A stretch of DNA of 42,446 nucleotides from Clostridiales bacterium Firm_18 (GCA_001604215.1 LVAX01000086.1:1-42446); one strand, 5' to 3'; shown: positions 16,985-26,359, counted from the first letter of the stretch. The notes: generated from the sequence alone by a model not told the origin. Numbers and translations: made by a program.

Positions 16985-18778
16985 ATGGAGTTTGGCTCTC
17001 TTATGCCTAACAAAGCAGGGATTACAGCCGTGAAAAAATTACTGGTTTCTTTTATTGTCAAACACATATGGCGCTATATTTTCGGGGTTTTGCTTATTAT
17101 TTGCTCCTCGCTGCTGACACTCGCCATACCGGAGATTTTAGGTCTTATTACCGACGGTCTTAATTTAAAAACCATGTCCGGAGATGAGTTAACTTGGTAT
17201 GTCGTTTTAATAGCGGTAATAAGCTTTCTAACATTTGCCGTCAAATTCACATGGAGATATTTAATTATCGGGAACTGCCGCAATTTGGAGGTGTACTTAA
17301 GGGGCAAGCTGTTTGCTCACCTTCAGACTCTTCCGGTTGACTTTTACACCACACATAAAACGGGTGATTTGATGGCATACGCCATAAACGATGTCCAGGC
17401 AATCCGTATGGTATTCGGCGGCGGGCTCGCGCAATCCCTTGATGCCATTGCAATCAACCTGTTCTCCGTTCTTTTCATGTCAAATACGATAAACCCAAAG
17501 CTTACGGCTATTGTTTATATCCCCGCGCCTTTTATACTTGCTGCCATATTTTTTATAAGGGTACATATAAGAAACAGGTTTATCAAAGTCCAGGAAGCTT
17601 TTGCGGACATTTCCGATAAAGTCCAGGAAAATTTAAGCGGCATAAGGGTTATCAAGGCTTTTTCCCAGGAATCAAGCGAGATGAAGTCTTTCCGGCTGAT
17701 AAGCCGCAAGCGCCTTGATGCTCAAATGAAGCTTGTTAAAATTTCCGGGCTGCTCGGTCCCGGCATAAATATATTCTTCGGCTTTATAATGCTTGTTTTT
17801 ATTATTTTCGGGAGCAGGCTGGTTATTGAAAACTCCATTACCGTAGGCGATTTTGTGGCGTTCAATTCATACATAGCAATAATTATGACGCCGGTTATCA
17901 ATATAGCAAGAATTATTGAAGTATGGCAAAAGGGTATTGCCTCTTACAAAAGGCTTGATGCAATATTCGCTGTAAAAAGCGAGCCGGGAAACAACCTTCC
18001 TGCGCAAGCACCGGGTGAAATCGGCGGCAATATAGAAATTCGCAGTCTTGATTTTGCTTACCCGCGTACAAACAGGCGTGTGCTGAAAAACATAAATTTA
18101 AAGATAAAAAGAGGAAGCACCATCGGGATAATCGGAAGGTCCGGAAGCGGCAAAACAACGCTTGCAAACCTATTGTTAAGGCTGCATAGCGTTGAAGACG
18201 GGCATATATTTATTGACGATATAGATATTAATGAAATCCCCGTTGACGTGCTGAGGGAAAATATAGCCTATGTCCCGCAGGACAGCTTTCTTTTTTCAAC
18301 CACTATAAAGGAAAACATAGAATTTTTCCGGCCTGTTTATTCGGATGAAGATATAGAAAACGCTACGCGGTTATCGGACATATACGATAATATCATATCA
18401 TTCCCGGAGGGTTTTGATACTGTTGTGGGCGAAAGGGGCGTTACTCTTTCCGGCGGGCAAAAACAAAGAATTTCAATTGCAAGGGCCATAATAAAAAACG
18501 CTTCCATTATTATTCTTGACGATTGCCTGTCGGCGGTTGACACCGAAACGGAACAAAAAATCTTAAGCAATTTTTCCGCGATTTTAAAAAACCGGACGGG
18601 TATAATTATATCTCACAGGGTGTCCGCATTGAAACATGCGGATGAAATAATATTTTTAGAAAACGGAAAAATACTTGAGCAAGGCTCTCACGACGAGCTG
18701 ATTATGAAAAAAGGCCGATATTACAAACTCTGCAAAACCCAATCGGTGGGCCCGAAAGAAGGTGAGAACTGCTTATGA
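16985..18778 (+). CDS. ABC exporter half-transporter, subunit with degenerate catalytic site
   Basis: Membrane half-transporter of 597 residues: six transmembrane helices within about 25-315 and an ATPase domain within about 345-590. The ATPase shows Walker A G384-R-S-G-S-G-K-T, the signature L488-S-G-G-Q, Walker B ending L511-D-D, and the switch His in I-S-H-R near 544. The residue normally the catalytic Glu is D513, as in the degenerate subunit of heterodimeric exporters such as BmrC/LmrC-type proteins. It is coupled to the next gene by a 4-base ATGA overlap. ATG 16985 has a modest GGGAG site 12 bases upstream; ATG 17006 is an alternative. The likely role is drug or lipid export. Confidence 0.93.
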   Translation: MEFGSLMPNKAGITAVKKLLVSFIVKHIWRYIFGVLLIICSSLLTLAIPEILGLITDGLNLKTMSGDELTWYVVLIAVISFLTFAVKFTWRYLIIGNCRNLEVYLRGKLFAHLQTLPVDFYTTHKTGDLMAYAINDVQAIRMVFGGGLAQSLDAIAINLFSVLFMSNTINPKLTAIVYIPAPFILAAIFFIRVHIRNRFIKVQEAFADISDKVQENLSGIRVIKAFSQESSEMKSFRLISRKRLDAQMKLVKISGLLGPGINIFFGFIMLVFIIFGSRLVIENSITVGDFVAFNSYIAIIMTPVINIARIIEVWQKGIASYKRLDAIFAVKSEPGNNLPAQAPGEIGGNIEIRSLDFAYPRTNRRVLKNINLKIKRGSTIGIIGRSGSGKTTLANLLLRLHSVEDGHIFIDDIDINEIPVDVLRENIAYVPQDSFLFSTTIKENIEFFRPVYSDEDIENATRLSDIYDNIISFPEGFDTVVGERGVTLSGGQKQRISIARAIIKNASIIILDDCLSAVDTETEQKILSNFSAILKNRTGIIISHRVSALKHADEIIFLENGKILEQGSHDELIMKKGRYYKLCKTQSVGPKEGENCL

Positions 18779-20556
18779 GCAAAGCTTTGGATTACGACAT
18801 TTTTAAACCCACGCAAAAAAGATTTCGTTTCTTTCGGCTTATGCGTTATTTAAAGCCGTACTCCCTGTCGCTTTTTCTCGGCGCGGTGCTTTCACTGCTA
18901 ATAAACGTATCCGTACTTGCAAAGCCTTACCTTATAAAATATATTATCGACGACTGCCTTGTTTCGGGCAGGAACCAATTTTCAATACCTTATATTGCCG
19001 CCGCGTATTTTTTTATAGTATTGTTTGGGGCATGTTTTGAGTATACTCAAAAATACCTGATGACTTATATAGGCCAGAGCGTAATGTTTAATATCAGAAA
19101 CGAACTGTTTCACCATGTGCAGATGCTGTCAATGCCTTTTTTTGATAAAAATTCAACCGGAAGAATACTGACCAGGATAACAAACGATGTGGAATCGGTA
19201 AGCGATTTATTCTCCGGCGTTATAATAAATATATTCAAGGACATTATCATGCTGATCGGCATTGTATCGGTTATGTTTTATTTGGACGTAAAAACCGCCC
19301 TTTTTTCCGTCGGCTGTGTTCCCGTTATCATGCTAATAACACTTGTATACCGTATAGCGGCAAGGAAAAATTTTATTAAGATGAAGGGCATGCTGTCCAA
19401 AATTAACGGCTTTTTAGCGGAAAATATATCCGGTATGAAGCTTGTACAGATTTTCCACAGGGAAAAAGAAAAAAGGGCCGAGCTTGAAAATCTGGACAGG
19501 GAATATTTTAAATACAGCCTTCGCGAAATAATACTCCACGGCTTTTCAAGGCCCGCGGTGGATATTATCAACAACCTTACCATTGCTGTGGTAATATGGG
19601 TTTGTTTTAACCGGATACTGTCCTCACAGCTTCAAATAGGCATTTTGGTAGCGTTTATTACTTATATCAAGCAATTCTTCAACCCCATACGGGATATTGC
19701 CGACATTTACACCTCAATCCAGTCGTCGATAATATCGTCCGAGCGAATATTTGAAGTTTTGGATACAAAAGAAAGCCTGGAAGATCCGGACCCGGGCATC
19801 AGGATCAAAAAGCTGAAAGGTGAGGTTGAATTTAAAAACGTATGGTTTGCTTACAACAGCGACAACTGGGTTTTAAAGGATATCAGTTTTAAAATAGAAC
19901 CGGGGGAAACGGTTGCATTTGTAGGGGCGACCGGTTCGGGAAAATCAACCATAATTAACCTTTTAGGCAGGTTTTATAATATCCAAAAAGGCGAGATATT
20001 AATAGACGGCATTAACATAAACCGCTATAATTTAACCGACCTTCGGCGCCGTATCGCCGTTGTCATGCAGGATGTATTCCTGTTCTCGGGAGATATTGCA
20101 AGCAATATAAGGCTTGGTGATGCTTCAATCTCAGACAGCGACATTAAAGAAGCGGCAAAGTATGTATGCGCGGATGAATTTATACAAGCCCTGCCCAACG
20201 GGTTTTCGGAAGAGGTCAGGGAAGGGGGCAGCAACTTTTCCTCCGGTCAAAAGCAGCTTATATCATTTGCCCGCGCCGTTGCCTTCAAACCTTCAATTCT
20301 TGTGCTTGACGAGGCAACCTCCAACATCGACACCCAAACCGAAATTATGATACAAAATGCAATGTCGAAAATATCTTCCGGCAAAACATCAATAATCATA
20401 GCCCACCGCCTTTCAACCATAAAAAACGCGGATAAAATAATTGTTATACATAAGGGCAGGATTAAAGAAACGGGCACCCATGAGCAGCTTATGGACAAAA
20501 AAGGGCTTTACTACAATTTATGCAAAATGCGGAAAACCGATATCCCAAAGGCCTGA
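18775..20556 (+). CDS. ABC exporter half-transporter, catalytically competent partner
   Basis: Second half of the exporter, 593 residues: a membrane domain of six helices (about 30-320) and an ATPase (about 350-585). Walker A is G384-A-T-G-S-G-K-S, Walker B is L511-D-E with the catalytic Glu, and the switch His is in I-A-H-R-L. Its signature reads F488-S-S-G-Q instead of L-S-G-G-Q. In heterodimers this altered signature sits opposite the D513 site of the partner, so the pair has one canonical and one degenerate ATP site, as known for BmrCD, LmrCD and TM287/288. Overlap of ATG 18775 with the partner stop supports a 1:1 complex. Confidence 0.94.
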   Translation: MSKALDYDIFKPTQKRFRFFRLMRYLKPYSLSLFLGAVLSLLINVSVLAKPYLIKYIIDDCLVSGRNQFSIPYIAAAYFFIVLFGACFEYTQKYLMTYIGQSVMFNIRNELFHHVQMLSMPFFDKNSTGRILTRITNDVESVSDLFSGVIINIFKDIIMLIGIVSVMFYLDVKTALFSVGCVPVIMLITLVYRIAARKNFIKMKGMLSKINGFLAENISGMKLVQIFHREKEKRAELENLDREYFKYSLREIILHGFSRPAVDIINNLTIAVVIWVCFNRILSSQLQIGILVAFITYIKQFFNPIRDIADIYTSIQSSIISSERIFEVLDTKESLEDPDPGIRIKKLKGEVEFKNVWFAYNSDNWVLKDISFKIEPGETVAFVGATGSGKSTIINLLGRFYNIQKGEILIDGININRYNLTDLRRRIAVVMQDVFLFSGDIASNIRLGDASISDSDIKEAAKYVCADEFIQALPNGFSEEVREGGSNFSSGQKQLISFARAVAFKPSILVLDEATSNIDTQTEIMIQNAMSKISSGKTSIIIAHRLSTIKNADKIIVIHKGRIKETGTHEQLMDKKGLYYNLCKMRKTDIPKA

Positions 20557-20621
20557 GCAGCAGTTGATTTAATTCCGATTCGCAAATAAAACTCTTATAA
20601 ATATTTGCCTTACATGATTAC

Positions 20622-20648
20622 ATATTTTAGGGACTTGCCTAATATAAT
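20622..20648 (+). promoter_or_regulatory. Possible sigma-E (sporulation) promoter of the spoIVF-like operon
   Basis: ATATT (20622-20626), a 14-base spacer, then AATATAAT (20641-20648) matches the mother-cell sigma-E pattern of an ATATT -35 and a CATACAAT-like -10 at six of eight -10 positions. It lies 28 bases upstream of the first gene, and spoIVF is a sigma-E operon in Bacillus. No good sigma-A -35 is present at this -10. Confidence 0.45.
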
Positions 20649-20676
20649 AATAAAAAGCGGATAAGGAGCTGATATT

Positions 20677-21045
20677 ATGGTGAGTACCCGGCCGAGGCTG
20701 AATACGGCGCAGCTGCGCAGAAAGCGCATAAACAACAACGAGGACAATGCATTCATGGTAAAGACGGGAAGGCAGATTATGGTCAGCACTGTTATAGCCT
20801 TATTGGTTTTTGCAGTATCGAAAATACAAAATCCCGTATGTACAAATATTACAAGTACCGTTAAAAACATACTTGTTTATACGGTGGATTATAAAAAAGC
20901 GGCAATTGAAATCTACAGCCAAATAAAAGAAGTCACGGACCGTTTCAACCGGCAGGAAGAAAATATTCCGCAATCGGACAGCAGCGCCGATACAAGCGAA
21001 AACCAAAGCAGCAGCGAGGAAAATGCCCATGACATCATCGATTAA
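20677..21045 (+). CDS. Short SpoIVFA-like membrane protein (tentative)
   Basis: A 122-residue protein with a basic N-terminus, one transmembrane helix at about 34-50 and an outer segment ending in a Ser/Glu/Asn-rich low-complexity tail. It overlaps the SpoIVFB gene by 17 bases at its chosen start. In Bacillus the gene before spoIVFB is spoIVFA, a single-pass protein that tethers and holds the protease inactive until forespore engulfment. Here the LytM/M23-like outer domain of SpoIVFA is missing, so the assignment rests on position and topology. ATG 20677 has AAGGAG 8 bases upstream. Confidence 0.6.
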   Translation: MVSTRPRLNTAQLRRKRINNNEDNAFMVKTGRQIMVSTVIALLVFAVSKIQNPVCTNITSTVKNILVYTVDYKKAAIEIYSQIKEVTDRFNRQEENIPQSDSSADTSENQSSSEENAHDIID

Positions 21046-21889
21046 ACTTGGGCGCGTCGAAATTCACTTTTTGGTTTTGTTTTTGTTTTTGTTTTCCCTG
21101 CTTTTTGATTTTGCTTACTATTTGTCCGCAGTTTATGCCTTTGTGTTAGTGCATGAGCTTTCTCATGCCGCAGCGGCGCTGCTGCTTCATGTCAAGCCCG
21201 AAAAGCTTGAAATATTGCCCTTTGGCGCTGTCGTACATATAAGCGGCGCATATGTAAAAAAAACCTCTCACGAGGTAATAATTGCCTCAGCAGGCCCGTT
21301 TTGCAGCGCCGTATTGGCTTTTTTCTTCCACAAGGCAGGCTGGGATTCTTTCTTTGTAACCGCCAATGCAGCTTTAGCCGCAGTAAACATAATTCCGGCA
21401 TTGCCGCTTGACGGCGGGCGGATTTTAAGGGCGGCAATGACCGAAAAATGGGGTTATGTAAAGGCTTTTAACTTTACGCTTAGGCTTACAAAAATCTGCG
21501 CCGCAATTATGACTATTGCCGGAGCCGCAGCTTTATTTTATACCTCCTTTAACTTTTCACTGCTTCTTATATCCGCATTTTTAATAGTTAACACCCTGTC
21601 GGAACGCCGGGCCTTCCGGCACATTATTATGGACGAAATAATAAAAAGCAAAAAAAAGCTTGAAAGCGGCTGCGCGCTGCGCGGTGACATTATCGCGATT
21701 TCGGCGGACGAGCCTGCGTGTAAAGCATTAAAGCTGCTCGGGTACAACAAATACTATTTTATAAACATTGTCGACTCGGATATGAATATTATCGGCACCG
21801 TAACGGAAACACGCCTTATTGAGCAGCTTGCCCGAACCGGAATAAGGACAAAAGCGGCGAAAATGGTTGATTTAGACAATAATGAGTGA
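21029..21889 (+). CDS. spoIVFB: SpoIVFB-type intramembrane metalloprotease (M50)
   Basis: Site-2-protease family membrane zinc protease of 286 residues, expected to cleave pro-sigma-K in the mother cell during sporulation. The zinc motif H42-E43-L-S-H46 lies in the second helix, and N-I-I-P-A-L-P-L-D128-G-G-R supplies the third ligand. Several hydrophobic segments fill residues 10-190, and the C-terminal 90 residues look like a single CBS domain, as in SpoIVFB. ATG 21029 is preferred to ATG 21023 because GAGG lies 9 bases before it and only 3 before the other. Its presence marks the organism as an endospore former. A housekeeping M50 protease of the same subfamily is a less likely reading. 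Confidence 0.85.
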   Translation: MTSSIKLGRVEIHFLVLFLFLFSLLFDFAYYLSAVYAFVLVHELSHAAAALLLHVKPEKLEILPFGAVVHISGAYVKKTSHEVIIASAGPFCSAVLAFFFHKAGWDSFFVTANAALAAVNIIPALPLDGGRILRAAMTEKWGYVKAFNFTLRLTKICAAIMTIAGAAALFYTSFNFSLLLISAFLIVNTLSERRAFRHIIMDEIIKSKKKLESGCALRGDIIAISADEPACKALKLLGYNKYYFINIVDSDMNIIGTVTETRLIEQLARTGIRTKAAKMVDLDNNE

Positions 21890-21944
21890 TATAATATAGT
21901 ACCATACTTTACAAAAGAAAATTATGCGGAAACGGAGTATTGCA

Positions 21945-23441
21945 ATGCAAAGAATTTGTGCCGCTGCTTTATGTATTTTTTTTCTTTTCGGCTGCACACC
22001 GAAGGAAACGGTAAAAAACAACGAAGAAATCGCTAAACCGCTTACCCCCGAATACGGAGGTACGCTTAAAATCCATTCGTATAATATTGATACTTATAAC
22101 CCTCTGTTTACAAAAAGCAAAACAAACCTGCAAATGCTTCTGCTTATTTACGATTACCTTATAACGTGCGACAATAACCTGCGTCCCTCCGGCGTGCTTG
22201 CTTCGGATTTTTTTGCTTCGGATAACGCCACCAAATGGACCATTAATATAAAAAACGGCATAAAATGGCACGACGGGGATGATTTAACCCCATACGACGT
22301 GGCATCCACGCTCAATGCCGCTAAAAACAGCGCGCACGGCAGTTTGTTCAAAGAAAATTTAAGCAACGTTGAAAAAATCGATGTATCGGGCAATTCGGTT
22401 ATTATAACCCTTGCCCGGCCTCAAACAAATTTTATTAACCTTCTTGAAATACCGATATTAAAAAGCTCCCACGCCGACAAAATTGAAATCGAAAAACCAA
22501 TCGGCACCGGGCGCTATGTCTTTACCGAAAAAACACGTAAAGTCATTTATTTAACTTCCAACAAAGCAATTGAAAATACCCCTTACATCGAAAGCATAGA
22601 GGTTCAAATATTGCCGGACAAAAGCACCGCCGTCCATGCTTTTGAAGCAAAGGAAATCGATGTGGCAGTAACCGATATACAAAGTCTCGGTGATTTTTCA
22701 AGCTATTCCCAAAGTAAATCGGCGCCGTATAATTCGCTACGGTACAATTTTCTGGCTTTTAATTTAAGTAACGAGCACCTTTCATCGGATGTGGTCCGCA
22801 CCTGCATTGCACATGCAATCAACAAAGACCGTATATACGAAGAGGTTTTGCTGTCAAAGGGCGCCATAACAAATACATTTCTTCATCCCGGCTGGTGGCT
22901 GTACGAAAGCAATACTGAGGGCTACGAATATGACCCGAACATGGCAATAACAATGCTCAATATAAACGACATTAACCCAAATGATATAAAACTTTCCATT
23001 TTGGTAAATAATGATAATAAAATTAAACTCAGCGTAGCGGATATTATAATCGGACAGCTTAAAAATATCGGAATAAACGCTTTTGTGGATGCGGTGCCGT
23101 GGGAACAGTTCAGGTCCCAAATTTCCGCAGGTTCGTATGATATGTACCTGGGCGAAATAAATTATTCCCCCGAAATAAATCCGAAGTACGTTGTGCCGGA
23201 TACCGAGCCCTTTACATCGCTTTTAAACCAACTGCAGCTGCAAACAACGGACGAGGGCAGATACGGAATATATTCACAGCTGCAGCAGCAATATGCGGAA
23301 GTCCTGCCGGCACTTCCCTTGTATTTCAGCGCCGAAGCGGTTTTGGTAAGCAACAGGATACACGGCAATATTATACCGCTTTGCAATAACATTTTTTTCA
23401 ACATTCACGAGTGGTTTATTGTAAACCGATATGAGCATTGA
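21945..23441 (+). CDS. Peptide/nickel-type ABC substrate-binding lipoprotein (orphan)
   Basis: Extracytoplasmic solute-binding protein of the SBP_bac_5 (OppA/DppA) family, 498 residues. The lipobox L-F-G-C places the lipidated Cys at 17. Family features are G-G-T-L-K-I near residue 46, K-W-T-I-N-I-K-N-G-I-K-W-H-D-G near 110-125, and the later A-I-N-K-D-R segment. ATG 21945 is preferred to ATG 21924 because CGGAG lies 7 bases upstream and the signal peptide then has normal length. No permease or ATPase genes accompany it, so it either serves a transporter elsewhere or acts as a peptide sensor. It starts 55 bases after spoIVFB. Confidence 0.88.
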   Translation: MQRICAAALCIFFLFGCTPKETVKNNEEIAKPLTPEYGGTLKIHSYNIDTYNPLFTKSKTNLQMLLLIYDYLITCDNNLRPSGVLASDFFASDNATKWTINIKNGIKWHDGDDLTPYDVASTLNAAKNSAHGSLFKENLSNVEKIDVSGNSVIITLARPQTNFINLLEIPILKSSHADKIEIEKPIGTGRYVFTEKTRKVIYLTSNKAIENTPYIESIEVQILPDKSTAVHAFEAKEIDVAVTDIQSLGDFSSYSQSKSAPYNSLRYNFLAFNLSNEHLSSDVVRTCIAHAINKDRIYEEVLLSKGAITNTFLHPGWWLYESNTEGYEYDPNMAITMLNINDINPNDIKLSILVNNDNKIKLSVADIIIGQLKNIGINAFVDAVPWEQFRSQISAGSYDMYLGEINYSPEINPKYVVPDTEPFTSLLNQLQLQTTDEGRYGIYSQLQQQYAEVLPALPLYFSAEAVLVSNRIHGNIIPLCNNIFFNIHEWFIVNRYEH

Positions 23442-23466
23442 CAAATTTAACCCGATAACATATAAT
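23438..23466 (+). promoter_or_regulatory. Consensus sigma-A promoter of degV
   Basis: TTGACA (23438-23443) overlaps the stop codon of the preceding gene; TATAAT (23461-23466) follows after 17 bases. This separates degV transcription from the binding-protein gene. Confidence 0.85.
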
Positions 23467-23522
23467 TGTATTAACTGATTAATGAACGAAATATTAATAT
23501 TGACACAAAGGAGTTTTTGAAA

Positions 23523-24410
23523 ATGGCTTTGTATATAATCACCGACTGCGGCTCGGATCTGCCCCCCGAAATTATAAAAGAATTTAATCTAAAAGTGATT
23601 CCCATGAAGGTTTATTTAGACGGCGTGGAATACACCGACGGTGCAAACATTACACCAAAAGAAGTTTTTGATAAAATGCGCGCCGGCGCCTCGGCAAAAA
23701 CCGCACAGGTCACCACTCAGGAATTTACCGATGCCTTTGAGGAATATGCAAAAGACGGGCACAGCCTTATATACATTGCTTTTTCAAGCGGCCTTTCTGG
23801 AACGGTAAATGCCGCCAATATAGCCAAAGATGATATTTTAGAGCGGTACCCCGAGTTTGATTTGACAATCATAGACACAAAGTGCGCTTCCACCGGCTTC
23901 GGAATGGTCGTTTACAATGCCCTTTTAATGCTGAAAGAAGGCGCATCAAAAGAAGAAATTATAAAAGCCACACAATTTTATTCCCAGCACATGAGACACA
24001 TCTTTACCGTTGATGATTTGGAATATTTGTTCAGGGGCGGGCGCGTTAACAGAACATCCGCGTTTATCGGCGGTTTATTCGGTATAAAGCCCATTTTGCA
24101 TGTAAACGAAGAAGGCAAACTCATTCCGATAGCAAAGGTTAAAGGCAGACAGAACGCCATAAAAAAAATTGCCCAGCTTGCATGTGAGCAAGGCGTTGAT
24201 CTGGGCAGCCAGCTTATCGGAATATGCCACGGCGATGATTTGGCGGCGGTAGAAACGTTAAAAGGCCACCTTAAAGAAATGGCGGGCTGCAATAAATTCC
24301 TCGTCAGCTATGTCGGCTGCACGATAGGCGCACATTCGGGCCCCGGCACGCTTGCGGTGTTTTTCCTAAACAGTAAAAACCCGTACGAAAAATACTATAA
24401 TACAATATAA
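23523..24410 (+). CDS. DegV-family fatty-acid-binding protein
   Basis: Cytoplasmic two-domain protein of 295 residues, normal for the DegV family, which binds a fatty acid and in several Firmicutes (as FakB) presents it to the kinase FakA. Visible family elements are I-I-T-D-C-G-S-D-L-P near the N-terminus, the T-T-Q-E-F segment near 65, F-S-S-G-L-S-G-T-V near 87-95, R-G-G-R-V-N in the middle, and the C-terminal G-A-H-S-G-P-G. ATG 23523 follows AAGGAG at 9 bases; a TTG two codons earlier is possible. No fakA is adjacent. Confidence 0.95.
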   Translation: MALYIITDCGSDLPPEIIKEFNLKVIPMKVYLDGVEYTDGANITPKEVFDKMRAGASAKTAQVTTQEFTDAFEEYAKDGHSLIYIAFSSGLSGTVNAANIAKDDILERYPEFDLTIIDTKCASTGFGMVVYNALLMLKEGASKEEIIKATQFYSQHMRHIFTVDDLEYLFRGGRVNRTSAFIGGLFGIKPILHVNEEGKLIPIAKVKGRQNAIKKIAQLACEQGVDLGSQLIGICHGDDLAAVETLKGHLKEMAGCNKFLVSYVGCTIGAHSGPGTLAVFFLNSKNPYEKYYNTI

Positions 24411-24430
24411 AGCGTTCGGGCGCGAGCGAA

Positions 24431-24482
24431 GGCGGATTCATTCCGCCGCAGCGTTAAAATTGCGCGGATTTTGCGCAATTTT
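24431..24482 (+). terminator. Two tandem hairpins after degV (terminator or attenuator)
   Basis: A GGCGGA/TCCGCC hairpin (24431-24447) is followed by a perfect 10-bp stem, AAAATTGCGC (24456-24465) with 24473-24482, ending in TTTT. They lie between degV and the radical-SAM gene, whose start is 44 bases further. A weak T-run suggests termination of degV with some read-through. Confidence 0.6.
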
Positions 24483-24526
24483 CTATAAATTAGAAAAAAC
24501 ATTTAAACCGCTTGGAGGAACAATAC

Positions 24527-26359
24527 TTGACGGATATTACCAATTTTTTAGACAAGGTGGAAAAACCGGCACGCTATACGGGCGGTGAATGGGGTATCGT
24601 TAAAAAAGACCCTGCCCGGGTCAGCATCAGGTTTGCATTTTGTTTTCCGGACGTCTACGAAGTGGGCATGAGCAATCTCGGCCTTAAAATATTATATTCT
24701 CTTATAAACAACCGAAGTGATACTTACTGTGAACGCGTTTTTGCCCCGTGGGCCGATATGGAAGAACTGATGAGAAAAAACGCCGTTCCTTTATTTTCCC
24801 TTGAAACTCACGAGTGCGTCGGTAATTTTGATTTGGCCGGCTTTTCCCTGCAGTACGAAATGAGCTATACAAATGTAATAAACATGCTTGACTTGGCCGG
24901 CATACCGCTTTTGTCCAAAGACAGAAGCAGCGGCCCTTTTATATGCGCGGGCGGACCCTGCGCATTTAATCCCGAGCCCCTTGCGGATATAATTGATTTT
25001 TTTGTTATAGGCGAGGGTGAAGAGGTTATTAATGAAATTCTTGATACTTACGCCGAGTGGAAAAAGTCCGGCAATGCAAGGCTTGATTTTCTGGAGCAAA
25101 TAGCAAAAATAGAAGGCGTATATGTCCCGCGCTTTTACGATGTGTCGTATAACGAAGACGGCACAATTTCAGGTATGGTGCCAAACAACCCGAATGCAAA
25201 AAAGACAATCAAAAAAAGAATAGTTAAAGACCTTGACAGCATATTTTATCCCGAATCCTTCATCGTCCCGTATATAGAAATCGTACATGACAGAATCATG
25301 CTTGAAATTTTCAGAGGCTGTATAAGGGGCTGCCGTTTTTGCCAGGCAGGCATAATTTACCGTCCGGTAAGGGAGCGCAGCCGCGAAAGGCTGGTGTCTC
25401 TTGCAAAGGCGCTTATCAAAAGCACCGGCTATGAGGAAATTTCGCTTACCTCCCTTTCCTCTTCCGACTATTCCATGCTGGGGGATTTGTGCGAAAACTT
25501 AATTGCAATAACCGAACCTCACAATATCAACATTGCAATGCCGTCCCTTCGTATTGACAATTTTACCCTTGACCTTATGGACAAAATCCAGCGGGTGCGC
25601 AAAAGCACCCTTACCTTTGCCCCCGAGGCGGGAACCCAGCGTTTAAGGGATGTAATTAATAAAAATATAACGACCGAAGATATAGCTCAATCCACAAGAC
25701 AGGCCTTTGAAGGCGGCTATTCTTCCGTAAAGCTGTATTTTATGATAGGGCTTCCTACCGAAACCGAAGAGGATATTTTAGGCATACCCAATCTTATTTC
25801 TGTCATAGGAGACCAATACTATTCCATACCAAAGGAAAAAAGGGGAAAGCGTTTTACGGTAACGATAAGCACTTCCTGCTTTGTTCCCAAGCCGCACACG
25901 CCCTTTCAATGGGAACCGCAGGACAGCATCGAAAGCTTCGAGGGCAAACAACGGCTTTTGCAGCAGGCGATTAATCAGCGTTATGCAAAATACAACTGGC
26001 ACAACGCCGATATTTCGTATCTTGAAGGGGTCTTTGCAAGAGGCGACCGGAGGCTGTCCTCCGTACTGATAGCGGCGGTCAAAAAAGGCTGCAAATTTGA
26101 CAGCTGGCATGATTTCTTCAGCATGGAAAAATGGAAATCCGCTTTTGACGAGTGCAATATAAACCCTGATTTTTATACTCTGCGCCGCAGAGCATACGAT
26201 GAAATACTGCCATGGGACCATATAAGCACGGGAGTCAGCAAAAAGTTTTTAATATCGGAAAACGAAAAAGCAAAAAAAGAGCAAACCACACCCAATTGCA
26301 GGGAAAAATGCAGCGGGTGCGGGATTTCTGCTTTTAAAGGCGGTGTTTGCCGTGAATAA
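24527..26359 (+). CDS. Radical SAM protein of the TIGR03960 (YgiQ-like) family
   Basis: Cytoplasmic iron-sulfur enzyme of 610 residues. An N-terminal B12-binding-like domain (about 15-230) precedes the radical SAM barrel with the cluster motif C265-x-x-x-C269-x-x-C272 in R-G-C-I-R-G-C-R-F-C. The C-terminus is Cys-rich (N-C-x-x-x-C-x-x-C-G). The start is TTG 24527: GGAGG lies 8 bases upstream, and the protein then opens with a short helix and K-P-A-R-Y as in the family. Its stop overlaps the next gene, DUF2344, with which it is a conserved pair in Firmicutes, often near ribosomal protein genes. The substrate is not known to me. Confidence 0.93.
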   Translation: MTDITNFLDKVEKPARYTGGEWGIVKKDPARVSIRFAFCFPDVYEVGMSNLGLKILYSLINNRSDTYCERVFAPWADMEELMRKNAVPLFSLETHECVGNFDLAGFSLQYEMSYTNVINMLDLAGIPLLSKDRSSGPFICAGGPCAFNPEPLADIIDFFVIGEGEEVINEILDTYAEWKKSGNARLDFLEQIAKIEGVYVPRFYDVSYNEDGTISGMVPNNPNAKKTIKKRIVKDLDSIFYPESFIVPYIEIVHDRIMLEIFRGCIRGCRFCQAGIIYRPVRERSRERLVSLAKALIKSTGYEEISLTSLSSSDYSMLGDLCENLIAITEPHNINIAMPSLRIDNFTLDLMDKIQRVRKSTLTFAPEAGTQRLRDVINKNITTEDIAQSTRQAFEGGYSSVKLYFMIGLPTETEEDILGIPNLISVIGDQYYSIPKEKRGKRFTVTISTSCFVPKPHTPFQWEPQDSIESFEGKQRLLQQAINQRYAKYNWHNADISYLEGVFARGDRRLSSVLIAAVKKGCKFDSWHDFFSMEKWKSAFDECNINPDFYTLRRRAYDEILPWDHISTGVSKKFLISENEKAKKEQTTPNCREKCSGCGISAFKGGVCRE

